Below, piece by piece: positions 28,348 through 36,415 of a stretch of 64,000 nucleotides of DNA. Under the pieces are notes generated by a model, which ran no database searches, was not told the DNA's origin, and worked only from the letters and a program-made list of their open reading frames with translations. The position numbers and the translations under genes were made by a program. The DNA is taken from the NCBI RefSeq assembly GCF_001677885.1, contig NZ_LOCQ01000060.1, positions 361,160 through 425,159 of the forward strand. The letters are read 5' to 3'. The stretch's first letter is position 1. Every line of letters begins with the position of its first letter. This DNA is from Janthinobacterium psychrotolerans (GTDB lineage: Bacteria > Pseudomonadota > Gammaproteobacteria > Burkholderiales > Burkholderiaceae_D).

Positions 28348-28423
28348 GCCGCTTTAGCTCAGTTGGTAGAGCAGTTCATTCGTAATGAAAAGGTCGCCAG
28401 TTCGATTCCGGCAAGCGGCACCA
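28348..28423 (+). tRNA. tRNA-Thr(CGT), prophage attachment site
   Basis: The 76-base cloverleaf has a perfect 7-bp acceptor stem (GCCGCTT / AAGCGGC), a D-arm GCTC..GAGC, anticodon CGT at 28381-28383 in the loop TTCGTAA, and an encoded CCA. Two pairs are weak: G-A at the top of the anticodon stem, which I recall from related Thr(CGT) genes, and A-C in the T-stem. The 3' half was probably rebuilt by phage DNA on integration. A TTGACA lies at 28302, but no well-spaced -10 follows. Confidence 0.93.
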
Positions 28424-28447
28424 AGATACATCCCGGCATGTTCCGGC

Positions 28448-28492
28448 AAAAACCGCCTTACCCTGTTTTCATAGAGGGGAGGCGGTTTTTTT
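28448..28492 (+). terminator. Terminator after tRNA-Thr
   Basis: The stem AAAAACCGCCT / AGGCGGTTTTTT is followed by a T-run of six to seven. It ends the tRNA transcript just before the integrase and may also keep host transcription out of the prophage. Confidence 0.85.
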
Positions 28493-28576
28493 ATGTCCGT
28501 CGATTTTGCAAGCACCGGCGTTTTCCTGCATTATCCTGATACCATGTGGCAGAAAATGGCATAGGAAATGGCATAA

Positions 28577-29539
28577 ATGGCGGCACCAAGAAAATTAGGC
28601 GCGAAGTGGATTCACCGGGTTCAGGTCGACGGCAAGCGCGTATCGGGCACCTTCGACACCAAAGCGGCAGCGCTGGCCTGGGAGGCTGAGCAGCGTGTTA
28701 CCACGCCCAAGGGCAAGGCCGGCCTCACCAAGACCTGCGCCGACGCGTTCGAAAAGTACGAGTTGGAGGTGTCGAAGACCAAGCGCGGGTACCGGTGGGA
28801 AGCGCTGCGCCTGGCCGCCATGGCCGAGACCGACCTCGGCAAGGTGAAGATGGCTGACGTCAGTACCACCCACGTTGCGGCTTGGCGAGACCAGCGCCTG
28901 CGCCAGGTGGCGCCCGGGTCGGTGACGCGTGAGATGAACCTGCTGTCGCACGTGTTCTCCGTCGCGCGCAAGGAGTGGAAGTGGATTTCCGAAAGCCCCA
29001 CCACCGACGTGGCCAGGCCGAAATCGCCGCCGGCGCGTAACCGGCTAGTCTCGCAAAAAGAGATTGAAGCGATTTGTGTCGCCCTGGGCTGGCGGCATGA
29101 TGTGGTTGGCGTGGCGCCGACTACGAAACAACAGCGCATTGCCCTGGCGTTCCTGTTCGCGATCGAGACCGCGATGCGTGCTGGCGAGATATGCTCGTTG
29201 CAGGAGGCCGACGTTACCGGCCGGGTGGCCAGGCTGCATATCACCAAAAATGGATTGCCACGCGATGTACCGCTGTCGGCCCGGGCGTTGGAAATTTGGC
29301 AGATGGTGCCGGAGGGGTTTGGCGTGACGTCGGCGACGCTCGACGCCATGTTCCGAAAAGCGAGGGAGAAAGCCGGCATCGAGGGGATGACCTTTCACGA
29401 TACCAGGCACGAGGCGATCACCCGGCTGGCCAAAAAGCTGCACGTGCTGGATTTGGCCAGGATGGTCGGGCATTCCGACATTCGACAGCTTCAGACGTAT
29501 TACAATGAAACGGCAGCGGATATAGCAGCTCGCCTCTAA
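28577..29539 (+). CDS. int: Tyrosine-recombinase integrase
   Basis: This 320-residue phage integrase has an N-terminal arm-binding region, a SAM-like core-binding domain (about residues 55-145) and a catalytic domain. The catalytic residues are visible: Arg in AMRAGEIC (near 200), His-x-x-Arg in HDTRHEAITRLA (near 275), His in VGHSD and the nucleophile Tyr in TYYNET (near 310). It lies 150 bases from the tRNA-Thr, which it uses as attB. The direction is away from the tRNA. Confidence 0.95.
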   Translation: MAAPRKLGAKWIHRVQVDGKRVSGTFDTKAAALAWEAEQRVTTPKGKAGLTKTCADAFEKYELEVSKTKRGYRWEALRLAAMAETDLGKVKMADVSTTHVAAWRDQRLRQVAPGSVTREMNLLSHVFSVARKEWKWISESPTTDVARPKSPPARNRLVSQKEIEAICVALGWRHDVVGVAPTTKQQRIALAFLFAIETAMRAGEICSLQEADVTGRVARLHITKNGLPRDVPLSARALEIWQMVPEGFGVTSATLDAMFRKAREKAGIEGMTFHDTRHEAITRLAKKLHVLDLARMVGHSDIRQLQTYYNETAADIAARL

Positions 29540-29569
29540 AAACACTGTCTTAAAAACAAGGAGTACCTG

Positions 29570-30574
29570 ATGGCCCGACTTCGAATATTCGTGAGTTCGA
29601 CGTACTACGATCTGCGGCATATTCGCAGCAGTATGGAGAGCTTTTTGGAGGGAATGGGGTACGAAGCGGTCCTATTTGAAAGTGGCGGAATTGCGTTTCA
29701 CCATGACATGACTCTGGCTGATGCATGTTATGCCGAGGTGCAGACTTGCCATATGCTGGTTTTGGTCATAGGTGGCCGATATGGGAGCGCTGACGAAAAG
29801 CGCAAAGAGCAAGCTTCCGAAGAAGTAATTGAGAAAATGTACAGCGCTTATAATTCGGTAACTAAGAGAGAATACGAGACCGCAAGAGATAAGAATATCC
29901 CAATTTTTATATTTGTTGATAAAAATGTTAGATCTGAATATGAGACATTTAAATCAAATCGTGAAAACAAAACGGTCCGATATGCACATGTGGATAGTGT
30001 AAACATATTTCTTTTGTTGGATGATATTATTAACCAATCCTATAACAATTTCGTTAAAGAATTTGAAAAATTTGAGGACATTTCTAGCTGGCTTAAAGAG
30101 CAGTGGGCCGGTATTTATTCTGATTTGTTGATGAGTAGACGTGATCATGCCGCCATAAAAAGCATGGCAGACAGACTTGCGGAGTTAAGCGAACTGACAA
30201 ACTCAATGAAGTCTTACACTGAGACAATTATGAAAAAGGTATTGCCGCCTGAATCAGCCAGCGCTGCTATTGATATCGAATCTAAGCGCGATTTAAACCG
30301 GAAAATGCTCCGATTCATGAAGGAGCCCATGATCACATATATCCAAAATAGTTGCCGTGTGATGGAGGGCGGTTTTGTTCCTACCGCGCTGGATTTGTAC
30401 CATGCCTTAGATGCTAGTGACAGCGCTTCAGAGTTTATGACGCGTGCGAATGTGCCCACACCCGTTTTAACTAGTCTTTTGAGTCGCTCCAATGATCTCC
30501 ATTCTGGATTCAATAGTCTTAAAGAATCTTACTGCAATCCATACCTCGAACCTTTAAAAGGGGTAGCTGAGTGA
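29570..30574 (+). CDS. DUF4062-domain protein, candidate defence gene
   Basis: This 334-residue protein begins with a DUF4062 domain (about residues 3-110: LRIFVSSTYYDLRHIR, VQTCHMLVLVIGGRYG, KREYETARDKNIPIFIFV), a flavodoxin/TIR-like fold also found at the N-terminus of some NLR-like proteins. The remaining 200 residues are helical and unassigned. Base composition is clearly more AT-rich than the neighbours and codon use differs, indicating separate acquisition. It lies directly after int, a typical slot for phage-borne cargo, 30 bases from it, with its own terminator hairpin. An anti-phage role is inference. Confidence 0.8.
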   Translation: MARLRIFVSSTYYDLRHIRSSMESFLEGMGYEAVLFESGGIAFHHDMTLADACYAEVQTCHMLVLVIGGRYGSADEKRKEQASEEVIEKMYSAYNSVTKREYETARDKNIPIFIFVDKNVRSEYETFKSNRENKTVRYAHVDSVNIFLLLDDIINQSYNNFVKEFEKFEDISSWLKEQWAGIYSDLLMSRRDHAAIKSMADRLAELSELTNSMKSYTETIMKKVLPPESASAAIDIESKRDLNRKMLRFMKEPMITYIQNSCRVMEGGFVPTALDLYHALDASDSASEFMTRANVPTPVLTSLLSRSNDLHSGFNSLKESYCNPYLEPLKGVAE

Positions 30575-30584
30575 TCTACCCCTT
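30558..30584. terminator. Terminator between convergent genes
   Basis: A perfect 9-bp stem (AAGGGGTAG / CTACCCCTT) with a 9-base loop that contains the TGA stop of the DUF4062 gene. Rightward it is followed by CTTGTAAAT, and leftward by TTTAAAGG. It separates DUF4062 from the leftward early operon. Confidence 0.65.
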
Positions 30585-30601
30585 CTTGTAAATATCATCC
30601 T

Positions 30602-30865
30602 TTACTTCTGAAGATCTTCGGCCCAAGTAATTACTTCCCGAGCTTTGTAAAGGGCCTGAGCACGTCCTTTAACAGGTAGTCGAATAGGTTTTGGGAAAGA
30701 TGGAAGACACACGATGTCACTGTACACACGGTCAACTGACCGGTGTAAATACGCCGCGATTTCTTTCGTGTCCCACAGGGCAATTGAGATTGAGTGCGCT
30801 GGTCGCTGCATTTTCTCAAGTAGTTCGGCCAGCTTAACCAGGATATCGGTTTCGGTGGCTGTCAT
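30602..30865 (-). CDS. AlpA/excisionase-like DNA-binding protein
   Basis: This 87-residue protein has a winged-helix AlpA/MerR-like segment: LWDTKEIAAYLHRSVDRVYSD, then LPSFPKPIRLPVKGRAQ and LYKAREVITWAED. This pattern is typical of phage excisionases and AlpA-type activators. It is the last gene of the leftward early operon, as xis is in lambda, and faces int. Its start overlaps the previous gene by 4 bases. Confidence 0.75.
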   Translation of the reverse strand: MTATETDILVKLAELLEKMQRPAHSISIALWDTKEIAAYLHRSVDRVYSDIVCLPSFPKPIRLPVKGRAQALYKAREVITWAEDLQK

Positions 30866-31881
30866 GTTTTTTCTCCTGTTTTTTCCAACGTTTTTGCGTC
30901 ACTGGCCGAATCTACCGCATTATTAGCCTCGGCCAGCGTGTACGCCACCTTGATATCGGCTTCGGCGGCCGTGCGCCAGTCGTCATCATGCTCGAGCACC
31001 AGGCGCAAGAAGCGGTCGATCACGAAAGCCTGTTCGTCCTCGCATTTGGTGCGGATCTCGGCGCCGGCAGCGCGGTACACATGGGCAATGGGGCCGGTGC
31101 GAAAATTCGGCAGGCCCAGCACGTCGGCGAGCGCTGCCGTCATCGTGGCCGGGTAGCGCATGCTATCCTTTACTTCCAGCAAGGCAGCCTTGGCCCAGGC
31201 GGTGATGCCGGCTGGGTATTCAGGCCGGCAGTGGGCAAAAGTATCTGCCAACACCGTTTGCAGCTCGGCAGCTTCAATGGCGTCGAGCTGCGCATGTCTC
31301 GGCCGTGCGATGCTGCCACCGCGCTGGTGGACCATCATTGCGAAGTTACCAGCGTCGACAGGATCTCCGCCGTTCGCCTGGTTGCGCAGCATGACTGTCA
31401 AGTCATCGACGCTGCACTGCTCAGGATCGTCCCAGCCGCTGCGGCCTTTAACACGGGCAAGGGCCAATTTCGCCTTCATCGCTGCGGCGAATCGATCGAC
31501 AGCGGCGTCATCAGGGTGCTGGTCGGCCGCTGGCGGAAACGGCGCCGCGGCCAGCATTGCCCGATATGCCGGCGCCATCGTGGCCAGCATGCCGGCGACC
31601 GCATCTGCCGTCGTTCCTGGTGCCATATCCATCTGCATCAGGACGATCGGTGCCGCCAGGCGTGCCAGCGCGATGTCGGCCGGGCTGGCAGTCGGCCAGA
31701 TCGCCACTGCAGCGCTGGCGATAATTTCCGGCGTAGGCTCAAGCGGTGCGAGCTTGTAGCCGTCGGGCACGGCCAGCTGGGCAGCGGCCATAAAAAAGGC
31801 GTCGGCCTCAGTATGTTTTGGGGCGTTCACGCCTGGGATATGGAGGTCACGCAGGCGGCAGAATTCTTGGTAGGTGGTCAT
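30862..31881 (-). CDS. Phage protein of unknown function (339 aa)
   Basis: This 339-residue protein belongs to a mosaic group common in phages. It contains the block KLALARVKGRSGWDDP followed by CSVDDLTVMLRNQ and GDPVDAGNFAMMVHQRG (about residues 145-195), which recurs in many early-operon proteins of enterobacterial and burkholderial phages. The rest is alanine-rich and helical. The function of the block is not known. It overlaps the xis-like gene downstream by 4 bases. Confidence 0.75.
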   Translation of the reverse strand: MTTYQEFCRLRDLHIPGVNAPKHTEADAFFMAAAQLAVPDGYKLAPLEPTPEIIASAAVAIWPTASPADIALARLAAPIVLMQMDMAPGTTADAVAGMLATMAPAYRAMLAAAPFPPAADQHPDDAAVDRFAAAMKAKLALARVKGRSGWDDPEQCSVDDLTVMLRNQANGGDPVDAGNFAMMVHQRGGSIARPRHAQLDAIEAAELQTVLADTFAHCRPEYPAGITAWAKAALLEVKDSMRYPATMTAALADVLGLPNFRTGPIAHVYRAAGAEIRTKCEDEQAFVIDRFLRLVLEHDDDWRTAAEADIKVAYTLAEANNAVDSASDAKTLEKTGEKT

Positions 31882-31893
31882 TATTGGATGCCC

Positions 31894-32136
31894 TTATTGG
31901 TAATGTGCGTCAATGCCGATCAGGTCGGGGAATGTGCCGCCGTTTTCGATGTGCGTCGCGAGGAGTTTCTCAAGATCATCATGCGTTCCCCGCGTCATCT
32001 CGCTGCACTCCCAGTCCTCCGGATCGTCCGGTCGCGCCGCGTCGATAGCAATAAAGTCGCATGCCTCTTGTTCGGTTTCCGCGGCGACGTATGCCCAGTC
32101 ATCGATCTGGAAAATTTTGATGTTGTCGGTGTTCAT
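31894..32136 (-). CDS. Small acidic phage protein (80 aa)
   Basis: This 80-residue acidic protein (IDDWAYVAAETEQEACDF, IENGGTFPDLIGIDAHYQ) is of unknown function. It sits in the leftward early operon with 12 bases to the next gene on one side and 10 on the other, which supports translation. Small acidic early proteins often bind host enzymes, but nothing here shows that. Confidence 0.65.
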   Translation of the reverse strand: MNTDNIKIFQIDDWAYVAAETEQEACDFIAIDAARPDDPEDWECSEMTRGTHDDLEKLLATHIENGGTFPDLIGIDAHYQ

Positions 32137-32146
32137 GGCCTATCCT

Positions 32147-32797
32147 TTACTCATGGTTTTGCGGTGATGCGCGCTTGAATTCGATGACCCAAACCCACGG
32201 GTTGGCGGCCCAGCTGCCGGCGCCGTTGATGGATTCCCAAAGCCGTTCGTATGGCCTGATGGCGGCGAGCCGGTAAATAGCTGCTCGCTCAACAGCGTTC
32301 GCGCCGAACACCGAAATTTGCCGCACCTGGTCAGGTGTTACGCCCTCGGCCCTTGTATCAGCAGCGCTGCAGTCGTTGAGGCGCTCGACGCGCACCGACA
32401 CGATCTCCAAGAGGATGCGGCTGGTCCAGCGCGGCATGTGGATGGACGGAATGGTTCTTGCTGGAATGCCGACCGATGGCGATGGCTCCAGTTCGTAGTC
32501 GAGCAGCGGCCCGACATGCATGCCGGTGGCCGCGTAGTAGTGGCCTTTATCGGCGTCATGGCCGAGTGTTTCTCGCACCCAAATTTGATCGCCGGGCTGG
32601 CCGTAGGGGCAATGATTGAACAAATTGCTGTTGGCCGGCAGCTTTTCGGGTTGATACAGGCCGCCGCGATATTCGAGAATCGTGGTGGTGCCGATGCGGG
32701 CAGGCTGTGGCTTCATCACGCGCCGCGTCTGCGTCTTGGTGCCTGCCAGCAGCGCGCGCACCATTGGAGCGTTAAAGAGCATGCCAGTTACTTTCAT
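32147..32797 (-). CDS. ASCH-like phage protein
   Basis: This 216-residue protein begins MKVTGMLFNAPMVRALLAGTKT-QTRR, a pattern common in phage proteins of ASCH-like fold (putative RNA binding). Tryptophan-rich strands follow (GDQIWVRETLG, SIHMPRWTSRILLEI, ERLWESINGAGSW, NPWVWVIEFKR). The start at 32797 overlaps the thiF stop by 4 bases and is preferred to a longer frame beginning inside thiF. It is widespread in prophages and has no assigned function. Its coupling to ThiF may be coincidental. Confidence 0.78.
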   Translation of the reverse strand: MKVTGMLFNAPMVRALLAGTKTQTRRVMKPQPARIGTTTILEYRGGLYQPEKLPANSNLFNHCPYGQPGDQIWVRETLGHDADKGHYYAATGMHVGPLLDYELEPSPSVGIPARTIPSIHMPRWTSRILLEIVSVRVERLNDCSAADTRAEGVTPDQVRQISVFGANAVERAAIYRLAAIRPYERLWESINGAGSWAANPWVWVIEFKRASPQNHE

Positions 32798-33588
32798 GCC
32801 ATCACCCGCACGCGCAGCTCTTCCACTTCGGCCGCTTCCGGTACCGGCGCCGGCTCCTTCACCAGCAGCGGTCGCATGCTGCCGGTGCGCAGGTTGACGA
32901 AGGCGCCGTGCCAGGTCAGGCGGCCGTGTCGGAAAAATTCCCACAGGATCGACAGCGCCGGCGTGACGACGGCCTGGTTGATGAATAATTCCTGTCGCTC
33001 AAGCGCTTCGGCCAGGCCGCAGCTGGGCGTGTCGTCCTCGATGGCCGTCAGGTCGACCAGTTCGGGCAGCACGCGGTACGGATCTGGCAGGCGCGCGCTT
33101 CCGGGCGGCACCACCACGCGCGAGCCGTAGCCGTCGGGCTCGCCGAACAGCACTTGGCCGTCGGCCGCCCGGTTGCCCATGTCCATGATGTAGGCGGCAC
33201 GGGTGTCGCCGTAGCTGCGCATGATTTCGTGGCGCGACTTGGCGCTGTCGACGCAGCAGATCAGGATATCGGGCTGTACCTTGGCTGTATCCCAGCGGCC
33301 GAAATGCGCCTGCCATTCCAGGCCGAAGAAGGCATTGATGCGGTTGACCAGCACGTGCGCCTTGCTCGAACCGACGTCGAAGGCGCCGAACAGCTGGCGG
33401 CCCATGTTGGCCTCGCTGACGGTGTCCGGATCGAAGGCGCACACGTGCAGGCCGGGGTGGCCCAGCGCGCACAGCGCGTGGTTGAGGCGGGCCAGGCCTG
33501 TAAGCATCTGCGAACCGTTGCCACCACAGCCGATCAGGGCGATGGTGACAACTCGGTCCAGGAAGCGGGCCGGGGTGATATGTGGCAT
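32794..33588 (-). CDS. PRTRC system ThiF-family protein (E1-like)
   Basis: This 264-residue ThiF/E1-like adenylating enzyme has the Rossmann motif GCGGNG at residues 20-25, an acidic residue in FDPD near 53, and R64 in the NMGRQ segment. DILICCVDSAKSR follows. C190 in DDTPSCGLAEAL is a candidate catalytic cysteine, as in other PRTRC ThiF proteins; CxxC zinc pairs are absent. E1-like enzymes adenylate the C-terminus of a ubiquitin-like partner. Here protein C of the same operon is the likely partner. The start at 33588 has GGAG 8 bases ahead. Confidence 0.9.
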   Translation of the reverse strand: MPHITPARFLDRVVTIALIGCGGNGSQMLTGLARLNHALCALGHPGLHVCAFDPDTVSEANMGRQLFGAFDVGSSKAHVLVNRINAFFGLEWQAHFGRWDTAKVQPDILICCVDSAKSRHEIMRSYGDTRAAYIMDMGNRAADGQVLFGEPDGYGSRVVVPPGSARLPDPYRVLPELVDLTAIEDDTPSCGLAEALERQELFINQAVVTPALSILWEFFRHGRLTWHGAFVNLRTGSMRPLLVKEPAPVPEAAEVEELRVRVMA

Positions 33589-33599
33589 GTGGATGGCTC

Positions 33600-34391
33600 C
33601 TAAGCGGTGGCAGGTGCGGCTTCGAAAATCTTGGCGGCCGGCACGGTTATCGGAATAAACAGCCCCAGCAGGCAAAGCCTGAACGCCACCGTCGGTACCG
33701 GCTGGTCCAAGTTGCCGAACACGCCCGAGATTTTCACGGCGCCGGCGTCATCCTGGTCATCGGTGTCGCTGAAGAATGCCGCCGCCTGGCCATGGCTGTG
33801 CAGGTCAATCGCCAGGTGCTCGCGCTCGGCCAGCAGCACCTGCTGAAACTGGATGTGGCCGGTGGTCGGCTCGCCGATCGGTAGCGGGTAGCGGATGGCC
33901 CATTCGCGCGTTTCATCATTCCATATCACGCTGGCCGCGCTCTCGATCGGCGACTTGAGGCGCGCGATCTCGCCGAAGGCGCGCAACTCCTCCAGCGAGG
34001 TGCCGATCTTGCCGAAGCCGAATTCCACCTTGGCCTCGATAGCGCCGTAGGGCATGCGCACCGCCGACTGCGCGGCCAGCTGGTGGATTACGTGCAGCCA
34101 AGGCCGGCGCACCTCCAGGTACATGCCGTCGCGCGCCATCAGGAAACGGTGGCCGCTTTGCTCCAGCGGCTGAAATTCGCTATGCATCGGTACCACGGCC
34201 ACCGGCGCGGCGCGAACCAGGGCGACGTCCAGTGCCAGCTTGTCTGGATCGACGGCTTCCTCGTCCACGGCCAGCAGCAGCGGGCGCTCTTCGCGGATCG
34301 CCTGCTCGGTGTGCGCGAGGAAGGTGGCAAAAGACTGCTTGGTGATGTCCAGCAGTTCATCGAATTTCATGGTAATTTCTTGGCCGTTCAT
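33600..34391 (-). CDS. PRTRC system protein A (JAMM peptidase-like)
   Basis: This 263-residue protein carries a complete JAMM/MPN+ motif: H198-S-H200, seven residues, S208, two residues, D211 (in DLHSHGQAAAFFSDTD). This is the zinc site of deubiquitinase-type metallopeptidases; the upstream glutamate is not assigned. The N-terminal part (about residues 1-110) is unassigned and resembles other PRTRC A proteins. The start at 34391 (MNGQEIT) follows AAAGGA. It could process or remove a ubiquitin-like protein, with protein C the obvious substrate. Confidence 0.9.
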   Translation of the reverse strand: MNGQEITMKFDELLDITKQSFATFLAHTEQAIREERPLLLAVDEEAVDPDKLALDVALVRAAPVAVVPMHSEFQPLEQSGHRFLMARDGMYLEVRRPWLHVIHQLAAQSAVRMPYGAIEAKVEFGFGKIGTSLEELRAFGEIARLKSPIESAASVIWNDETREWAIRYPLPIGEPTTGHIQFQQVLLAEREHLAIDLHSHGQAAAFFSDTDDQDDAGAVKISGVFGNLDQPVPTVAFRLCLLGLFIPITVPAAKIFEAAPATA

Positions 34392-34405
34392 ATGTTTCCT
34401 TTTAA

Positions 34406-35155
34406 TTAATCGTCGTTGTGGGAATGGGTGATGCGCTTGATGACCGTGCGCAGCGTTTCTTTTGCCGGCGCCAGCGCGCGCTGCATGGCGGCGGCATCGG
34501 GGTTGGCCAGCTGGCTGACCCAAAGTGCGGTAAGGCCACCCTTGCTGCGTACCGCCCTTGGTTTCTGGCGGTTGGTATGGGTAAAGTGGCTGCGGAAAAA
34601 TGCATTTTCATAACCCGCCATCGCCTCGGCGCCCAGGTTGTCGGGGATTTGGACGTTGCCGGTGCAGATCCGACCGCTGTCGTTAACGTTGAAGTGAGGC
34701 GCGTGATACAGCGGGGTATCTGGCGTCGGCCGCGCGGATTCTCGTAGCGCGAACACATGCCAGCCGCCCTGGCCAGCGACAAAGATCAGGGCCGGGTGCG
34801 CTGCCGGGCCGTGGACGGTGCCGATTTCTGGCAATGTCGTTTTGAACCAGGTCATGCGGACGGCAGCCGGCACCCACCACGCCATTAAATTCGGTGAGGT
34901 ATAAAGCAGGTTCTCCGGAACAAACCCGGCGTGCGCCGTTTGGGTGTGGATGGCTGCGGCAAAGTCGATCAGGTCCGCGCGCTGCATCGGTGCCCCGGCG
35001 CCAATGACGCGACGCGTGGGATTGCTGGCATCGATATCGATCGGGTGAGTACTGGCATACACGTGGTTGTAGCCCCCCGACGACTGGTACAGCAGGATCG
35101 CGCGCGTCAGGTGCAGCGTTGCATCGGCACTGGAAACGATATCAACGGTCTTCAA
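34406..35155 (-). CDS. PRTRC system protein B (E2-like)
   Basis: This 249-residue PRTRC B protein has at residues 154-167 the stretch HFNVNDSGRICTGN. It closely resembles the E2 ubiquitin-conjugating active site (HPNVN..G.ICL), with C164 as candidate catalytic cysteine. LIFVAGQGGWHVFALR and TPLYHAPHFN give the strand and loop expected before it. That makes it an E2-fold protein acting after the ThiF E1-like enzyme. Its start overlaps the protein F stop by 4 bases. Confidence 0.88.
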   Translation of the reverse strand: MKTVDIVSSADATLHLTRAILLYQSSGGYNHVYASTHPIDIDASNPTRRVIGAGAPMQRADLIDFAAAIHTQTAHAGFVPENLLYTSPNLMAWWVPAAVRMTWFKTTLPEIGTVHGPAAHPALIFVAGQGGWHVFALRESARPTPDTPLYHAPHFNVNDSGRICTGNVQIPDNLGAEAMAGYENAFFRSHFTHTNRQKPRAVRSKGGLTALWVSQLANPDAAAMQRALAPAKETLRTVIKRITHSHNDD

Positions 35156-36210
35156 AATGGTTCCCCTACAAGATTGAGCAGGCGTTCGGTGGCTTGGGCC
35201 AACCGCATGATGTTTTCGGTACGTGTTTTGTAGGCCAAAATGCCCGCGTGGCTGGGCTCGACAGGTGCGGCGTCGATAAATTCGGTGTACTCGCCCGAAT
35301 TGCCGATGTCATCCAGGTGATTATCAATAACGTGGACGGCTTCGCTGTCCTTGCGCCACAGCAGGACCGCGCAGCTATCAATGCTGTCGCAATCGGCCTG
35401 ATGGGAGCCGACCTGATGCGATTTCACCGTGAAGCCGGGCGCGCTGGTGACAGCTGAAATTGCATTGCACGCCGCAACCACGGCCAGTTCGAAGTCGCTT
35501 TTCGCGGCGCGCCGGAATTTTTTACGGGATAAAGCACGTGCTGGCGTCGTCACCCAGGCTGGGGTGTCGCGAAAAAATTCGGCCATGGTGGTGACGTGCC
35601 CGCTGTCGATAACCTCCTGCACCGTCTCGAACCCGCCTTCGACGCGCGCGTTTTCCAGTAGTTCCTCGTCACAGGTCGCGTCCTGCCAAAGCCAATTCTG
35701 GGCGATATCTTCGGCAAACCACAGATCGAACGCTGTGGGCAGGTGGAAGATGGCATCGCGCAGCAGCGCCATCACCGTCTGGCCAAAGCCGGGCAAGGTG
35801 TTTTCCAGTTGCGTGATGCGCTGGTGCAGCTCAAAACGCGGGATCTCCGTTTTCTGGTCACGCGTCATGCAAAACCACAGATGGCCTGCCAGTTCCGGGT
35901 ACGTGCCAGCCCCGTCATTCAGTTCCTGTACGTGCAGGTTCCAGTGGAAAATGCTTGAAATTGATTTATATTGCAGCGAATTCCACCAGGTGCTTAGGCC
36001 CTCTATGCACAAGGCGCGTTCGTCCGGCCCGCGAAACACGTCGACCAGCGGCATATTCGGGCGAGGCTGCAGCATCGCGTCGGTGATGATGTTGGCCTCG
36101 AGCAGTGCGATGGCCAGCGGCTGGTCGATACGGCTGGACTGGCGCAGCGTCAGCGCTGCCGGAATAGCGGCATGCATGGACGGCAGCGCGAGTGTTCCGG
36201 CCGAAATCAC
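35152..36210 (-). CDS. PRTRC system protein F
   Basis: This 352-residue protein matches PRTRC F in length and context (LSTWWNSLQYKSISSIFHWN, TAFDLWFAEDIAQNWLW, AVHVIDNHLDDIGNSGEYTEF). No catalytic motif is visible and the fold is unknown. The GTG start at 36210 overlaps the preceding stop (GTGA); an internal ATG 11 codons in is an alternative. In PRTRC cassettes F always lies next to B, so a structural or target-binding role in the complex is possible. Confidence 0.85.
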   Translation of the reverse strand: MISAGTLALPSMHAAIPAALTLRQSSRIDQPLAIALLEANIITDAMLQPRPNMPLVDVFRGPDERALCIEGLSTWWNSLQYKSISSIFHWNLHVQELNDGAGTYPELAGHLWFCMTRDQKTEIPRFELHQRITQLENTLPGFGQTVMALLRDAIFHLPTAFDLWFAEDIAQNWLWQDATCDEELLENARVEGGFETVQEVIDSGHVTTMAEFFRDTPAWVTTPARALSRKKFRRAAKSDFELAVVAACNAISAVTSAPGFTVKSHQVGSHQADCDSIDSCAVLLWRKDSEAVHVIDNHLDDIGNSGEYTEFIDAAPVEPSHAGILAYKTRTENIMRLAQATERLLNLVGEPF

Positions 36211-36413
36211 GGCAGCACCATATGGGCAGTGGACGGCGCCAGCATGCGCTGGCCGCGTTCCGGATTGCGATAGCGCTTGATAACCACCGTGGCAATGCGC
36301 CGCGCCAGCGGATCGGTCGCGTCGGCCAGGCTGACCGTGCTGTCGGGCGCATGCCCGTCACGCAGCGTGCCTACCGTGCGCAGGCGCTCGATTGCAGTTT
36401 TGCGCGTCAACAT
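36207..36413 (-). CDS. Small protein between PRTRC C and F (68 aa)
   Basis: This 68-residue basic protein (MLTRKTAIERLRTVGTLRDG, RRIATVVIKRYRNPERGQRM) is not one of the named PRTRC components as far as I recognise. It overlaps the F start by 4 bases and starts 2 bases after the protein C stop, so it is translated in the cassette. It could be a phage-specific accessory or a DNA/RNA-binding peptide, but nothing confirms this. Confidence 0.6.
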   Translation of the reverse strand: MLTRKTAIERLRTVGTLRDGHAPDSTVSLADATDPLARRIATVVIKRYRNPERGQRMLAPSTAHMVLP

Positions 36414-36415
36414 GA

